A stretch of DNA of 64,000 bases from Nematostella vectensis (taxonomy: Eukaryota > Cnidaria > Anthozoa > Actiniaria > Edwardsiidae), in assembly GCF_932526225.1 (NCBI RefSeq), contig NC_064046.1, positions 8,109,219-8,173,218 on the forward strand. Direction: 5' to 3'. The translations under genes were made by a program, and so were the position numbers. Under the pieces are notes generated by a model. It was given only the letters and a program-made list of their open reading frames with translations, made no database searches and had not been told where the DNA came from. Positions 1 through 12,870 of the stretch are shown here, piece after piece; the stretch's first letter is position 1, and each line of letters starts with the position of its first letter.

Positions 1-653
1 CCCCTTCTACTCTTAGAGATCAAAGACCACTGGAGAAAGCAACTGTTCACAGAGAAACAGCCACAACTAGCCAGACTGTTCACAAGAAACAGTATGAATA
101 CTTGCATAAGCAACTTGATGGTCCCACTGAAAGAACACAAGAAGTTTCACTAGAAAGGAAAGTGCACATAAATAGAATGGCCATGGAGCCACAGGTTCCT
201 TTTGAAAATTTCCAAAGGAGTAGCATGCCCCGTGGAAGCATGCCTCACACCTTTAAATCTGTACCTCCTACTTACACACTAGAGCAAATCCTAACAAGGA
301 GGTCAGACCAACACCAGCTGGCACCGCCAGTATTTGGCATGCATATACAACAAAGTGCCAAGGAAGAGAGACCCCCCCACTTTAGGTCACAGTTTATAGA
401 CATGGATAGCTCACCACCATCTAGAGGTCATCACCCATTTCCAGGTCTGAGGAACAACTTCCTGGGTAACTTTTGCGCATCTGATGAACCAATTTCAAAA
501 GAGGAAAGCATTAATTCTGATATGGAGGTCAGTGTGACAAATCCCACAACAAGCTCTTTAGAGCAGGTAGGAGGAGTGTTTAGACCAAGATTGTCACCAA
601 TGCCTAGGAGAAATAACAGAATTTTCTCTCAAGGAGATGATTATATGTGTTGA
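1..653 (+). CDS. 3'-terminal exon of an unrecognised gene (partial)
   Basis: A reading frame is open from base 3 to a TGA stop at 651-653, about 216 codons, with no need of an initiator inside the window. I read it as the last coding exon of a gene starting to the left. The protein is polar and low in hydrophobic segments, rich in Pro, Ser, Arg and Met, with motifs such as PRGSMPHTF and SPMPRRNNRIF near the C-terminus. It looks disordered. I recognise no domain, membrane segment or catalytic motif. The codon mix is normal for coding sequence and there is no repeat periodicity, which argues against a chance ORF. A possible polyadenylation signal, AATAAA, lies at 1458-1463. No function is proposed. 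Confidence 0.6.
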   Translation, partial: PSTLRDQRPLEKATVHRETATTSQTVHKKQYEYLHKQLDGPTERTQEVSLERKVHINRMAMEPQVPFENFQRSSMPRGSMPHTFKSVPPTYTLEQILTRRSDQHQLAPPVFGMHIQQSAKEERPPHFRSQFIDMDSSPPSRGHHPFPGLRNNFLGNFCASDEPISKEESINSDMEVSVTNPTTSSLEQVGGVFRPRLSPMPRRNNRIFSQGDDYMC

Positions 654-960
654 AGAAGCAAGATCAGAGTTGTCCCTAAGTTTCTGCTGCTGCCAAAGAC
701 AGGCTGAATTGTGGCTAATGAATACTTGATTATATAAAAGTTTGAATTTAAAACAAATCCAATTTCCTGGCCGAACACAAGCAAATTTCTTTGGGACATC
801 CCTGCTAGCTTGACATTAGGTAGTTAAAAAATTTCAAAGATAACCGCAACCGATAGCTGCATTTATTTTAATGAATAATATTTAACAATTAGACTAGAGT
901 TCGGCGCATATTATCTATTGACTCAGAGAAAATGAGAACGAGTAGTCTAATTGTTTTAGT

Positions 961-1132
961 ATAAATCCACTCACATACTACCTTCAAATAAATAATGATT
1001 TTAAAAAATCTAAGTAATAAATAACCTCTTTTGTCACTACTTTTTCGCTACTTACTATCTATGGCTCAATAGATAGTGAGTACGGGAGCCAATCAAATTG
1101 CGAGATTCAGGATAGTATGTGAGTGGATTTAT
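961..1132. mobile_element. 172-bp palindromic MITE-like element
   Basis: The 20-bp ATAAATCCACTCACATACTA at 961-980 recurs as an exact inverted copy at 1113-1132. Inside, ACTATCTAT and ATAGATAGT around 1055-1078 form a second, inner palindrome. There is no ORF. The nested-hairpin layout is that of a small non-autonomous DNA transposon. The target duplication is unclear, at most TA. Confidence 0.6.
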
Positions 1133-4100
1133 ATGGTATGGTAAGAGTGGAGGGTAAGTCTCCCATGTTCTGTCGTAAAACATAACAGAATTGACACTAC
1201 ATTATACTTTGATACTCATTCTAATAATTTTTTTGTTAAAAAAGAAAGCATCTGCCTCTAATTCCAGGGGTTGTTTTTAAAGTAAGGCCTCAAATTTTTG
1301 GCATGGCACAAATGTTCTAAAAAATAATACTATAAATTGTTTTGAAAAAAAAATTGTATTATGAAATTCATAAATACACATTGAAATATAAATTAATAAA
1401 TGGATATAATGTTTTGAAGAGGAAAAAATGTCACATTATTTCAGCACTTCAGTGTTGAATAAATACCTCCTTTGTGATACAAAATGTGTAAAACAGGCCC
1501 TGTGTTTTAATTTAGATCACTAGCTTTTACAAAAATGATCTCAACGTTATAAAAACAAACTCCTCAAGGTATCAATCCAACTAGGCTTATTAAACTAATC
1601 ATTCAACTAATTGCAAAGTTTCTATCAATCTTTGTTAACTTCTTAATATCAGCTGAAGCACTATAAATTTTTCATTTGTAAAACTGATACAGGAGACTTT
1701 TACATAATGCAAAGGGGCTTATTTCTAGTCAGCAAGGATGTGTATGATTATACTAGAATTGCTAATATTGATGGTCGCCTAAGAATTAATTAAGCAAATT
1801 GATGAAATTGTAAGATATATATAAATAAATTTAGAAAATTGATGATGATATCAATATATTGTAAAGCTACACTTATTGCTGGCATGTTGATATTTACTCT
1901 GATGTAACTATATATATGCATCATAAATATATATTATATTGTAATATACTCACTACAACAAATACAGTTTATACACGTTTTATATACAAATATCATATTT
2001 TAAGATTACTGTATTTTATATATGAATCTTGCAAGAAAATGCACTGTTCATATCAATGGCTAACCATGATAGCATTATTGCAGGAAAGCAAGCATGTATG
2101 GGGGAGAGTGAACAATTTGAGGTGTGAAAAAAAAAAAAAACAACTATGCTCAACTCTCTATTTACTAACACTCTAATTAACAACTATATTGTAATCAAAT
2201 ATCCAGCTAGTGACCCTTTCAGAAATAGACAGCTACGCTTCAGTTAACTATATACTTATTTACACTATCATGCTGACACACATACTTCAATTAACAAACT
2301 GCTTACTGGCAATCAGAAAAATTCTCTGACAAACACTGTAAGTGAAACACCTTGGACAATTATTTTTGCAGAAGCCTTTTTTCAGTTCTAAGGTTATCCA
2401 CTTATAAATGACTTACTGTATTGGGCTCTCTTATATAAATCCTAGACAGAACCCTGCTTCCCAAAGGCAGCCCCATACCATGTTATTATCTTGAGGCATA
2501 ATGCTGTCATGGTTACTTTACAGGGTTGACTCAACATTTGGGTCATACATATGTGGATACAGTATGGTATATTGTAATGTTTTTTTAAAATAGAGAATGG
2601 AACTGTTTATACTTAAATTGATAGTTTCAGATATATATTTTGATTTAAACAAGGCCTGACATTGCACAATGCTTACCGCTGTATTTTCAAGATCATAATT
2701 ATGTTAATCCAAAACTTTTTTTGCTAAGATTCTTAGAAAAAGGTTCCATTTTCTATATAAAGGACTTTGCATTTTGGTCAAGTTACATATAAGATGAACT
2801 TTAAATCATTTATCTAAAAAGATGTATTTATTTTATTATATAAGATTGCTATTTCTAAACAAAAACATGTTAAGTGACACATCAATTGTTTACTCATATG
2901 CAGTAATTGGCATTCAGCTTATTAACATTTAGCCTGCCAGTCAGTTCTCAGGGAGTGTCCATACCCTGATGGGGGAGGGGGGATGGGTGTCTGTAAAAAG
3001 TGAACACTCTGATTTTTTCATGAGCTCTACTGAAATCCTAGGGTTGTTAAAGAGGGGAGGGGGGGGAGCACTGAAAAAAAAATTACCCGAAAGGGGGAGG
3101 GGCACTGAATTTTAAGGTGGCCTGAGTCAAAATCTTCCCTCTTCCTTAGTGTATTTGATGGACACTTTCTTAATGAGGTTTATCCAGAAATATCTATTTT
3201 TGAATGTGTGATGACCAAGGCTCTTGTGTATGAACTTGTCCAAAACACAGGACCCTAAAATGTTATTAAAAAAAGTGCTAGCTGGTAAGCTGTATATGCA
3301 TTTAGTTTTCACTGCCACTCAATATTTTATGGAGTAAATGAGAATCTTTTGCACTAAGGCATTGGCATTAAGGAATATGTGGGTTTTATTGTATGTGAAA
3401 AGGTTGTGGAAAGTGTTACTTACACTTTTAAAAGGATGTCAGAAACTATGTAGAGTCATTTCCATGTGCAGTAGAACTCCCATATCCAGGAGTGCTGTAT
3501 TTTACATTTAGAAGGCCAATTTTCACAAAATTGGAATGCAATAACAATTTCCAAGAAAGGCTAAATCCTAACAAAAATGACTTTGTATATTTACATTTTC
3601 CTTTTATTATCCAGCCTTATCAGCAAAAAAGCATAAATATATTGTTTGTAGGTAACTGTGTGCGTCAAATGATATTGTAGTTAAATTTTGAATCTATCTA
3701 CATTACCTATGTATTATAAATGGTATTTACACAAATCAAAAATAAATTTTTACATTGCAATATGTTCAGTATTAAGTTAGTCTAAAGGTCTTTCTTGAGT
3801 ACGATAACATCAGCAACCCATGAAGGTGGTAGACTGCATTTTGTTGCAGAGAAAAAGCAATGTTTACAAGCACCTCAGCAACTTGGAGGATGGTGAGAGA
3901 GGTGTTTTCCACTATACAGTAAATACAGTCAACTGCCTGCAAGCAAGCTGTAGCACCATTTCCTGTATTAGCTGTTTATCTTCTAACTGTTTACCTTGCA
4001 GATTCAGGATGTCTAATAAAAGGGAAGGGGTGTACAGATCATGGAACCCTCCTGTTATTTTGAGTAAGTTTTGCCTGATTTTACTGGTTGTGTAAAACTT

Positions 4101-4600
4101 TGAAATAGAGGAAGGAATTACTGTGTAATTGCTCACAATTAGACAGTAACTATCCAAAATTTGGATGGTAAGATTTGAGGGAAACAATTGCTAGTAGTTA
4201 TTTCTACCATGGACTCCCCATAAAAGAAGACTAGGACATACATCTTATAGGATATAAAATTCCACATCCCCACTATTTGCTACTTTTCTATTGCTACTTT
4301 TGTTCGCCACGGTGGCAAATTCTTGTTTCCTATACTCGTAAATTTTGAATCACGATCTTTCACCTTGAAATCTTATTTCTAATATGTCAAGATAACGTAC
4401 TCTGACAAAAATTGCAAATCGGAAAAACACAGGCCAAAGAATGATCGCTCTCTCTCTCGTTTTGCACTAGTTCCAGGTAGCATTATAATATTTTCATTTG
4501 TAAATTGTTCGCTAGCTTCTCTGTTGTGGCTAATTTCCCATCAGTGTGGCTAATTGCTTAAAATTCGCCATAGTGGCTTGTGCCCTCAAGATCCTAGGGT
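1133..4600. other. AT-rich intergenic stretch, no gene seen
   Basis: I find no supported exon chain on either strand. Short ORFs here have no family features. There are polyA/polyT runs and a G-rich purine stretch at about 2970-3110. AATAAA at 1458-1463 could serve the gene ending at 653. Confidence 0.5.
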
Positions 4601-4609
4601 ACACAGAGT

Positions 4610-5300
4610 TCCACCAACTGTTATCCCTTAGGGGATGATTCTGCTATCCCTTACACAAATGTTTGCAAGCAAAGGTGGATTCATATGGATTTTTTTTGTT
4701 TGGCTTTCACCAGACAAGAAAACGATTTCCCAATACATGAGCTTTGATGCTGTCTTTTCTGAAACCAAATTCATTCCAAAATTGTTTACACTGCTATTCT
4801 AGGTCTGTTTGACCTGGAAATGATTTATTTGGGTGAAAAGACTTATAAACTATCTGACTGTAGGGAGGGGGCTGGGGGGGGGGGGGGGTGATGTGATGCC
4901 CAATTTTTCCAGGGATATCCAATAGTTTGCTTTGCTTTCTGTAATGGCGACAGGATGTGTTATGGGTTCCAAAAGCCTTCAAGAAGTAAAACATTGTGTT
5001 TGAGGCCATGAAAATAGACCTGGAGGGTTGGAATAAAGGTACCTATTTGTGACTCTAGTTTGCTTATCCCTTTACTTGTGTGAGGTTTTGTTGAAAGGGG
5101 CTTTTTTTTTTCTTTTTTGGTTTGAAATTTTTTTTAAAAACCCAAGCTTTTCTTGCTAAAGAGCAGTTGCTATCACCTTGGTTGGATGCATATCTTCAAG
5201 ACCATTTATCCCTTAGACTAATGCCTCAGTATCTTTATCTCTTTGTGTTTATTTTGCATTTATGGATGTTTTTGGCTTGTGGGCACAGCCAGAACGGGCA
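4610..5300. repeat. Degenerate copy of the TTAA-element family
   Basis: The stretch matches 32400-33060 with many substitutions. Shared landmarks include GCAAGCAAAGGTGGATTCAT, AAAATTGTTTACACTGCTAT and the segment describing CATTTATCCCTTAGACT. The poly-G run at 4874-4888 is new to this copy. The ends are worn away and no ORF of the element is intact. Confidence 0.6.
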
Positions 5301-5689
5301 CGTACTATAATAGTAACTTGCCTAAAAATATCTGAATATCTGATACTGGAAGCAAACAAATAAATAGGAACACTGTTCAGGAGAAGGGCTTGGGATAACA
5401 TACCCTGTATAGGATAATAGGATTTAAACAGAGAAGGTAAAAAACCCTACACTACCCGATCGAGTGGCATGACCCGATACCTCATTAGGCGGGAGCCTCA
5501 AGATTTTAGAACCCTTTTTCCACTCTCCCGCGTCAAGCACCAAATTTCTCACAACTGTTTGTCCATGCACTCTCATTAACTCCTTGACTTAAAATATGCA
5601 CTGGCTGCCCAGCTACGAACTGTTTTTTCCATAGACTCTATTGCAATATTATCAAGGTTTTACTATGTGCCAATGCAGTAGCACGCCTT

Positions 5690-5985
5690 GGAATATTTGA
5701 GGGGCACAATACAGAAACATTAAGAAAATATTGGGGGGCACAGCCACATCCCACTGGTTATTTTTCTTATATTTTTTGGAAATATTGGGGGGCACAGCCA
5801 CATCCCACTGGTTATTTCCTTATATTTTTTGAAAATATTGGGGGGCACAGCCACATCCCACTGGTTATTTTCTTATATTTTTTGAAAATATTGTGGGGCA
5901 CAGCCACATCCCACTGGTTATTTCCTTATATTTTTTTAAAATATTGGGGGCATGTGCCCCACCCCCTGCTACAGCCCTGTGTTCA
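5690..5985. repeat. Four tandem copies of a 65-66 bp unit
   Basis: The phrase GGGGCACAGCCACATCCCAC recurs four times between about 5732 and 5925, separated by TGGTTATTT(C/T)CTTATATTTTTTG. The block ends in a GCATGTGCCCCACCCCCTGC tail. A related, untandemised copy lies at 63395-63540 and a fragment at 7125-7150, so this is a dispersed repeat whose middle was amplified here. Confidence 0.7.
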
Positions 5986-6427
5986 CAGTTTGAACAACAT
6001 GAATTTCAACTTTATTGATCAGATTTTACATGTGTTTATATGAACACGAACACGCTGCCATGTTGAATTAGCACAGACTACCCAAACCATGTATTATGTA
6101 GTAATACTAGGGCTTCCTAAGGCCGACAAAAATCCCAGCACAAAAAGAAAGATAAGAAAATGAAAACCTCCCAAAAACATTGTGATAAATATTTCTTTAC
6201 TTTTTTCTTTCTTTGACCAATAAGATCTTTAGATTTTATAGTTTTTAGAAGGAATTTTCTTTCATTGAGTAGCCTGTGATTAGTAAGTTCAATATAGCGG
6301 CACGTTTGTTGTGTGTCAAAGGCTTATTTTACAAAAAGAACTATAGCCTATGCAGGGAAAAGCTTTAAAACAGATGTGCTATCATGTGGAAAAGGAGTAA
6401 AAGAGTGAAGTAAAGAACAACTGCAAT

Positions 6428-6700
6428 TGTCAACTTGAAATTAGACGTTCTTATAAAAAAAGAGTGTAAAGGGATTTTTTTGTATAAGCAGTAAACCATG
6501 AACGTTTTGTTTGCTGTAACACAAAAACTGTAGAAGCCAAAGAGGACTGAAGAGATATTGATCCTACGTTTTAAAAAATGAATATTTTTAAAAATCAGTC
6601 AAACATAACAGAGTTAAACAAATAAAGGTGAATTATGACGTACATTTACATTTAAGCTTTTTCCAGCATTTAAACTTCTGACTTTTATTTCGAAGATTGT
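6428..6700. repeat. Dispersed repeat, inverted partner of 17465-17726
   Basis: About 270 bp recur in reverse complement at 17465-17726 inside the first long E2F intron. Landmarks present in both are TTAGACGTTCTTATAAAAAA, CAAACAAAACGTTCAT (inverted) and GAATTATGACGTACATTTAC. Divergence is low. No ORF is seen. Confidence 0.75.
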
Positions 6701-6839
6701 GAAGTAGCTTAAATGCGAACTGCGTGTTTTCAGAAGAAACTATTCGTTTTGCCGGCAGTGGTCACATAAAACTCTTAGGAACGTTTTTCAATAAACCCCG
6801 GTTAGAATACTACAGAAAAGTGAAATGTATTCAAAACGG

Positions 6840-7275
6840 GGCTGTGGGGTATTTTTTTTGGATCGCGAAATCCGGGGGTGGGGGTCATTTTTTTACCCCC
6901 TGGAACAGAAATTCCGAGGGGTGGGTGGGGGGGTGGGGTAAAAAAATTTTCCCCTCCATGCTGGGTGGTTGGGGGTATGTATGTTTTCTGGAATTGCACA
7001 TTTAAAGGTAAAAGGAGAAAAAAATTCTAAATATCGATTTCTAATAATTCTTAGTTGTACAATTTTGATTCTCCTCTTACTACTGTATCTTAAAATTCAT
7101 GAGCGCCTGTTCCGTAGACTGTACCATATTTTGGGGCATGTGCCCCGAGAGCCCCTCTTTAAAAAAACAGGGCCATAGCAGGGAGCGGGGCACTATAGGC
7201 ATGCCCTACAAGGTAAAGACCAGTAAGTTAGGGGAATGGCTGTGCCCTCTAATATTTACTCCGTATTCCCCAAAA
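6840..7275. repeat. G-rich low-complexity and repeat remnants
   Basis: The run at 6850-6975 is G-rich with poly-T interruptions and gives spurious ORFs on both strands. From about 7125 the phrase GGGGCATGTGCCCCGAGAGC resembles the tail of the 5690-5985 repeat. Nothing here looks like a gene. Confidence 0.5.
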
Positions 7276-7589
7276 TATTTCAAGGACTGCAACAGCTCCG
7301 ATAAAAAAAGTGATAAGAAAAATACAATTCGCGAATTTTATTGCGATGATCCTTTTCTTTGTAACTAGACCCTGCGCGTAGGGTTGACTGGGATACCTGA
7401 GATGTGCAACTTGTTTGTGTGACATGTATGACAAAGATTTTACTGCCTACTTTGGATATAATAAAAAAATATTTATAATCTTGGTTTTTATTGTAAATGC
7501 CATATCACAACACTGATTGGGGCAAGAAAGGTAAGAGCATCATCTCTTCAGGTGTGGGGTGGACTCGAGGTGTGCTCCATGAAAGTAGA

Positions 7590-8149
7590 CAGGGCTGATT
7601 GTCCTATCTTCAAAGCATTCTGGGAGATCCAGGGGAAAATTCACGAGGGGAGAGCCAGTCAACACTCCTCTCCCCAAAGTCAGATTCTTTTCAGAATTGC
7701 AGTGTAAACAATTTTGGAATCAATTTGGTTTCAGAAAAGACAGTATTTAGGAGAGCTGTAGTGATTCATTAGAAAATTATTTTCTCATCCAGGCAAAGCC
7801 AAACAAGAAAAAATCATCATGAATCCACCTTTGCTTGCAAATATTAATAAGCAAAGCACTCAATTATGCCCCAAAAGACTTCATGATGTCCTGAGACACT
7901 CTCCTAATATGCTCATAGCTGTATTTTTGATGAAAAATACAAGCAACCATCAACTTGTGCTGGCTTCAGCACAACGACGAGGGATTAAAAGTGGGGACCG
8001 CAAAGCACTGTTGGAAAGCTTGGATACCGCTGACTAGGTGCAGCTGTGTTTGACTTTGACGGGCTGTATAAAACTCAGAATAGGGGGGGGTATCTGTTTT
8101 CAGTCTGTTTTTTGTAAATTCAGCTCCAAAAAAGCCAGGAGTCAATGGG
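7590..8149 (-). mobile_element. Truncated TTAA-type element
   Basis: This is an inverted copy of 32095-32660. Its intact end reads GTCAATGGG followed by TTAA at 8150-8153, matching the left terminus of the full copy at 32095. The other end is lost near 7590. A 72-codon ORF at 7819-8037 exists in both copies, but the two copies differ almost only at amino-acid-changing sites, so it is not a conserved protein. Confidence 0.7.
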
Positions 8150-8153
8150 TTAA

Positions 8154-8259
8154 ATCATGCAAAAGTTTTTAGTAACTAAGCGTTGCGATGACGTAGGACA
8201 GTAGGCTAGATACTTCGTGTAAGAAAAAGGCTTCAGTAAGGTCGCAATCAATACAATCA
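8154..8259. other. Short spacer before the DIRS element
   Basis: About 100 bp with no feature, between the TTAA element and the first terminal repeat of the DIRS-type element. Confidence 0.4.
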
Positions 8260-8579
8260 AAACATGCGATAGGGGGCGCCTACAGCGAGCTCAGGGGCGA
8301 GCACTAGAACCCGGGCTCGCGCGGTCAGACTCGACTTTAACCTCGTCTAAATTGCATTCAGACACATTTAAACTCATCGTCTGATAAGTTTGGGGTCAGG
8401 TACTGGATTGCGACGGCCCACGAGCCGCGCTCTCCCAGGGAACCATGGCAACTAGGCCACAATCCCCCGCCAAAAAGGTGCTTGAAAAGGAAGGAGAATG
8501 GCAGGGGCCATGGGACCTCCAGACCCCAAACGAAACAAGCACCACACACACATACCAGTGAACATGGGAGACTGATTTA

Positions 8580-9656
8580 TTAGACTAGTTTACTGGAGGC
8601 CCCCGCTAGAACGTCGACTGGTGTGCGGATATAGGAGCGATACGCGTCACTGGTCCAGCGACCGAGAGTCTGTATCAAGTGGTCCGGTAGGCCATTGCGG
8701 GCCGCCACCGTGGCGGCTCCTATGCGGAAGCTATGGCTAGAATAGTTACCAGGAACGCCTTCGAGCTGGAGAATTTCTTGGAGCCAACTAGTAAGCTTTT
8801 GACGGGATAAGGGCTGACCTGATTCCATTACGAAAACGGGCCGGGCGCGCCACCTCTGCGGGTGTGGTACCCTAGCACCGCCTCCATGGCGCATACAGGG
8901 GGCTTGGCTCTACCGATGAAGACGTGTGTTCCCTTTCTAAACGGGTCAGTTTGGGACGCCTTCACGTGAATGCGCAGCATGGTTGGATTAGACATAGAGT
9001 CAATGGAGATGTCCGGGTCACTTAAATGGAGATCTGGCGAAAAAAATGCTACTACTGTTGACCGTAAACTCTGATGCGCATAAGAAACCGAAGTAGGCCA
9101 GGCAGCATGCGGCCCAGAACATAGCATGGTCAAACGGCGTTAAATCCAGATGCTTATGAGTCATTGACATGACCTCGGTGGTGACGGGAAGGCGCGAAGA
9201 GGGTGGTGTGCCTAGCGTGCGCTTTATGCCACGTAGAACCCTTTGCAATCGCAGGCGACCGGCAAGCGGGTCAGGGAACCCTTGCTCGATGTGTAGGGCA
9301 CGTACGCTAGACATGTAGACATTAATGGATGAAGATTGCAGAGAACTGGACAGGTAAGTAGCGAACAAACAAAGCGTCCATTCGTCCGCGGGGCACGGGG
9401 AACCCGACGACGGGTGAAGTTTACAGATCTGAGAGCAGAACTCGATGAATCTTTTTTGGCCCGAAGCGTAAGACCTCCGTGTAGACTTGGCTAAGCCTTG
9501 TAGTAGCAGCTCCCGGCATCTGGCTTCGAGGTTGGCTGCGTTAGCTCCACCAGGACCGCCCGGGGTATTGAGGTAGGTGACGGGGCAGCCCAAGGCGCGA
9601 GTGTGAGGTGAGGAAGGCCTGCCAATTAAAACGAGACACTGCGTCAGCGACGGCAT
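8580..9656 (-). pseudogene. DIRS tyrosine recombinase, frameshifted
   Basis: The enzyme would integrate the circular DNA copy of the element. The N-terminal part (9656 to about 9020) contains STRRSYASGQKRF, a SAM-like core-binding region. The C-terminal part contains the catalytic HSFRIG (His-x-x-Arg), then GRW and the nucleophile region AYRSYI, ending at a stop at 8580. Two frame changes, near 9020-9130 and near 8830-8890, break it into three overlapping frames. The box that normally carries the first catalytic arginine (GFLR-type) reads GFLCASEF here, a CGC-to-TGC type change. The start overlaps the end of the RT frame by about 115 bp, as is common in DIRS elements. Confidence 0.8.
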
Positions 9657-10991
9657 TCTCCACGCCGGGAACGTGCGCCGCAGAGAAGGAGAACCCTTGC
9701 CTGGCCGCGACTAGAAGCAGACTGCGTAGCAAATGCATAATGCTAGGAATGCGTGAAGTCCGCGAGGTCAGAATACAGACAACCGCTTCGTTGTCTGTTC
9801 TAAACAGGACGTGTTGTTTCCGCCACGAATGCCCCCACACGTGAGCCGCGACGACTATGGGGAAGAGCTCCTTATACGCGATAGATTCGAGCTTTTGAGG
9901 CTCCGTCCACACGCTGTTGAACCACCTGCTGCGGTGAAAGGCTCCGTAGCTCATGGCGCCCGCCGCGTCAGATGTAACCACTGTCGTTGGTGTGGCTGCC
10001 ATCCCCGGGTACAGCCAGAAGGACACGCCGTTCCACGAGGCGATGAAGTCTCTCCACCACTGGAGGTCAAGCCGAAGCTCTGAGCCGATGCGAATTGGAT
10101 GTTGGCGGTGACGGAAGCAGCGCAGCTGGTCAATCATGCGTCGAATAAAGGTGCGGCCCGGCCAGACCACTTTGGCGGCATGATGGAGGTGGCCTATGAG
10201 GGACTCGAGTTCGTGCCTCGTGCACCATTTAAGCGATGACCATTGCTCCAGAAGGCCACGAATATCGGCAAGTTTTTCCTCCGGGAGCTTAGCGATCCTA
10301 TTGACGGTGTCGATCTGGATACCGAGTACAGTGAGAATGGTAGAGGGGCCCTCGCATTTCCCGGGGTGCAATGGCAAGTCTAGCTCGCTGCACACCCTTA
10401 GAGCCGTAGCTAGATTGAGGCTACACACTGAAGAGTTGGGGGGACCCGCCATGATGAAATCATCAAGGTAGTGTACGAGGTGGGTCACCTGATAGTTGAT
10501 CACCAGTATCCACTCGACCGCGGAGGCTACGCTGTTGAAAATGAAAGGGGCTGATCGAAGGCCGAAAGGCAAGGCGAGGTCTACGTAGAAGTAGTTGCGC
10601 CACTTCATTCCGAGGAGGTAACGGTCTGATGGATGAACGGGGATGTTCCTGTAGGCTGCTAGAACATCAAATTTAGCTAGAAGCGCTCCGTTCCCCAGAC
10701 CGTCGGCCATTTGGAGCACGTCATCCACCCCAATGTAATGGAGTGCGAAAAGGTCCCCATCGATGCCGTCATTGACGCTTGCTTCCTCTGGGTAGAATAG
10801 ATAAACGATAAGTCGCCATTTGTCTGGTTGGCCCCGCTTGGGGATGACCCCGAATTGCTGATATGAAGGTTTGCGAACGGCGAGAAAGGAAAAGAACCAG
10901 CAACCCTTCCCAAATGCACTTCGTTCGCCAGGTATTCGTCTATGACGCCCGGGAACTCACTAGCGGACTTGTTGTTCTTTGTAGGCCACAA
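9541..10991 (-). pseudogene. DIRS reverse transcriptase-RNase H
   Basis: A continuous frame of 395 codons (10728-9541) carries the RT core. It has LAKFDVLAAYRNIPV (motif A), LPFGLRSAPFIFN (motif B), YLDD in LVHYLDDFIMAG (motif C) and then an RNase H region with SDAAGAMSYGAF and a C-terminal HVPGVENAVADAVSR. The fingers region upstream (10991 to about 10730) is in frame only as far as GRVAGSFPFSPF. After about 10845 the expected continuation lies in a different frame, so there is one frameshift before motif A. The 5' end stops at the repeat array starting at about 10984, which separates it from gag. Confidence 0.85.
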
Positions 10992-11095
10992 CTAGGCCAC
11001 AAGGGCCGCAACTAGGCCACCAAGGGCCGCAACTATAGGCCACAAGGGCCGCAACTATAGGCCGCAAGGGCCGCAACTAGGCCTCAAGGGCCGAC
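10984..11095. repeat. Short GGCCACAAGGGCCGCAACTA repeats
   Basis: Five or six copies of a roughly 20-24 bp unit based on GGCCGCAACTAGGCCACAAG sit exactly where the RT coding sequence ends. Related GGCCACAAGGGCCGC words recur at 13258-13350 on the far side of the 24-bp array, so the same motif brackets the array. Confidence 0.7.
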
Positions 11096-11224
11096 AATAC
11101 AGTAACAATAACAAGAAATAGTGACAATACAATAGCAACAACAGTAGCAACGCTAATAGCAACAGCAATAGCGATAACAAAAGACATAGCCAAGGCAACG
11201 GCCACCAGGGCCGCCAGTAATATC

Positions 11225-12870
11225 AGCAGTGGCGATAACGAAAACAAGTACAATTGCCGTAGCAGTGGCAATAGCGCTTGCAACAACCCTGACAATGGCA
11301 ATAACCATAATGCTGGCAATAGCAATAACATTAAAGCTGACAATAGCAATAACAATAAAGCTGGCAATAGCAATAACAATAATGCTGGCAATAGCAATAA
11401 CAATAAAGCTGGCAATAGCAATAACAATAAAGCTGGCAATAGCAATAACAATAATGCTGGCAATAGCAATAACAATAAAGCTGGCAATAGCAATAACAAT
11501 AAAGCTGGCAATAGCAATAACAATAATGCTGGCAATAGCAATAACAATAACAATAATGCTGGCAATAGCAATAACAATAACAATAATGCTGGCAATAGCA
11601 ATAACAATAATACTCAGTAGCAATAACAATAACACTGGCAATAGCAATAACACTAATACTGGCAATAGCAATAACAATAAAGTTGGCAATAGCAATAACA
11701 ATAATGCTGACAATAGCAATAACAATAATGCTGGCAATAGCAATAACAATAATACTCGCAATAGCAATAACAATAATGCTGGCAATAGCAATAACAATAA
11801 AGCTGGCAATAGCAATAACAATAATGCTGACAATAGCAATAACAATAAAGCAGGCAATAGCAATAACAATAATGCTGGCAATAGCAATAACAATAATACT
11901 CGCAATAGCAATAACAATAATGCTGGCAATAGCAATAACAATAAAGCTGACAATAGCAATAACAATAATGCTGGCAATAGCAATAACAATAATGCTGGCA
12001 ATAGCAATAACAATAATACTCGCAATAGCAATAACAATAATGCTGGCAATAGCAATAACAATAAAGCTGGCAATAGCAATAACAATAATGCTGACAATAG
12101 CAATAACAATAAAGCAGGCAATAGCAATAACAATAATGCTGGCAATAGCACTAACAATAATACTGGAAATAGCAATAACAATAAAGCTGGCAGTGGCAAT
12201 AACAATAATGCTGGCAATAGCAATAACAATAATGCTGGCAATAGCAATAACAATAAAGCTGGCAATAGCAATAACAACAATGCTGGCAATAGAAATAACA
12301 ATAATGCTGGCAATAGCAATAACAATCATACTGGCAATAGAAATAACAATAATGCTGGCAATAACAATAATACTGGCAATAGCAATAATACTAAAGCAGG
12401 CAATAGCAATAACAATCTGGCAATAGCAATAACAATAATACCGGCAATAGCAATAATACTGGCAATAGCACTAACAATAATACTGGCAATAGCAATAACA
12501 ATAATGCTGGCAATAGCAATAACAATAATGCTGGCAATAGCAATAACAATAATACTGGCAATAGCAATAATACTGGCAATAGCACTAACAATAATACTGG
12601 CAATAGCAATAACAATAATGCTGGCAGTAGCAATTACAATAATGCTGGCAATAGCAATAACAATAATGCTGGTAATGGCAATAACAATAATACTGGCAAT
12701 AGCAATAATACTGGCAATAGCACTAACAATAATACTGGCAATAGCAATAACAATAATGCTGGCAGTAGCAATTACAATAATGCTGGCAATAGCAATAACA
12801 ATAATGCTGGTAATGGCAATAACAATAATACCGGCAATAGCCATAACAATAATAGCACTCGCATAACAAT
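11225..12870. repeat. 24-bp minisatellite (AATAGCAATAACAATAATGCTGGC-type)
   Basis: About 65 imperfect copies of a 24-bp unit built from AATAGC, AATAAC and AATGCTGGC blocks. Variants replace AATGCT with AAAGCT, AATACT or AATGCTGAC. Some copies are shortened to 18 bp, especially after 12350, and longer super-repeats are visible (for example 12540-12640 against 12660-12830). The unit length is divisible by 3 and contains no stop, so long Asn/Ser/Ala/Gly, Leu/Pro or Ile/Ala ORFs appear in several frames on both strands. These are artefacts. Looser CAATAG/CAATAA repeats continue to about 13080. Confidence 0.9.

Noticed and set aside
7819-8037. 72-codon ORF (MNPPLLANINKQ...) also present at 32209-32427
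   Set aside because: Between the two copies nearly all differences alter amino acids and only one is silent. This is a neutral pattern in a repeat, not selection on a protein.
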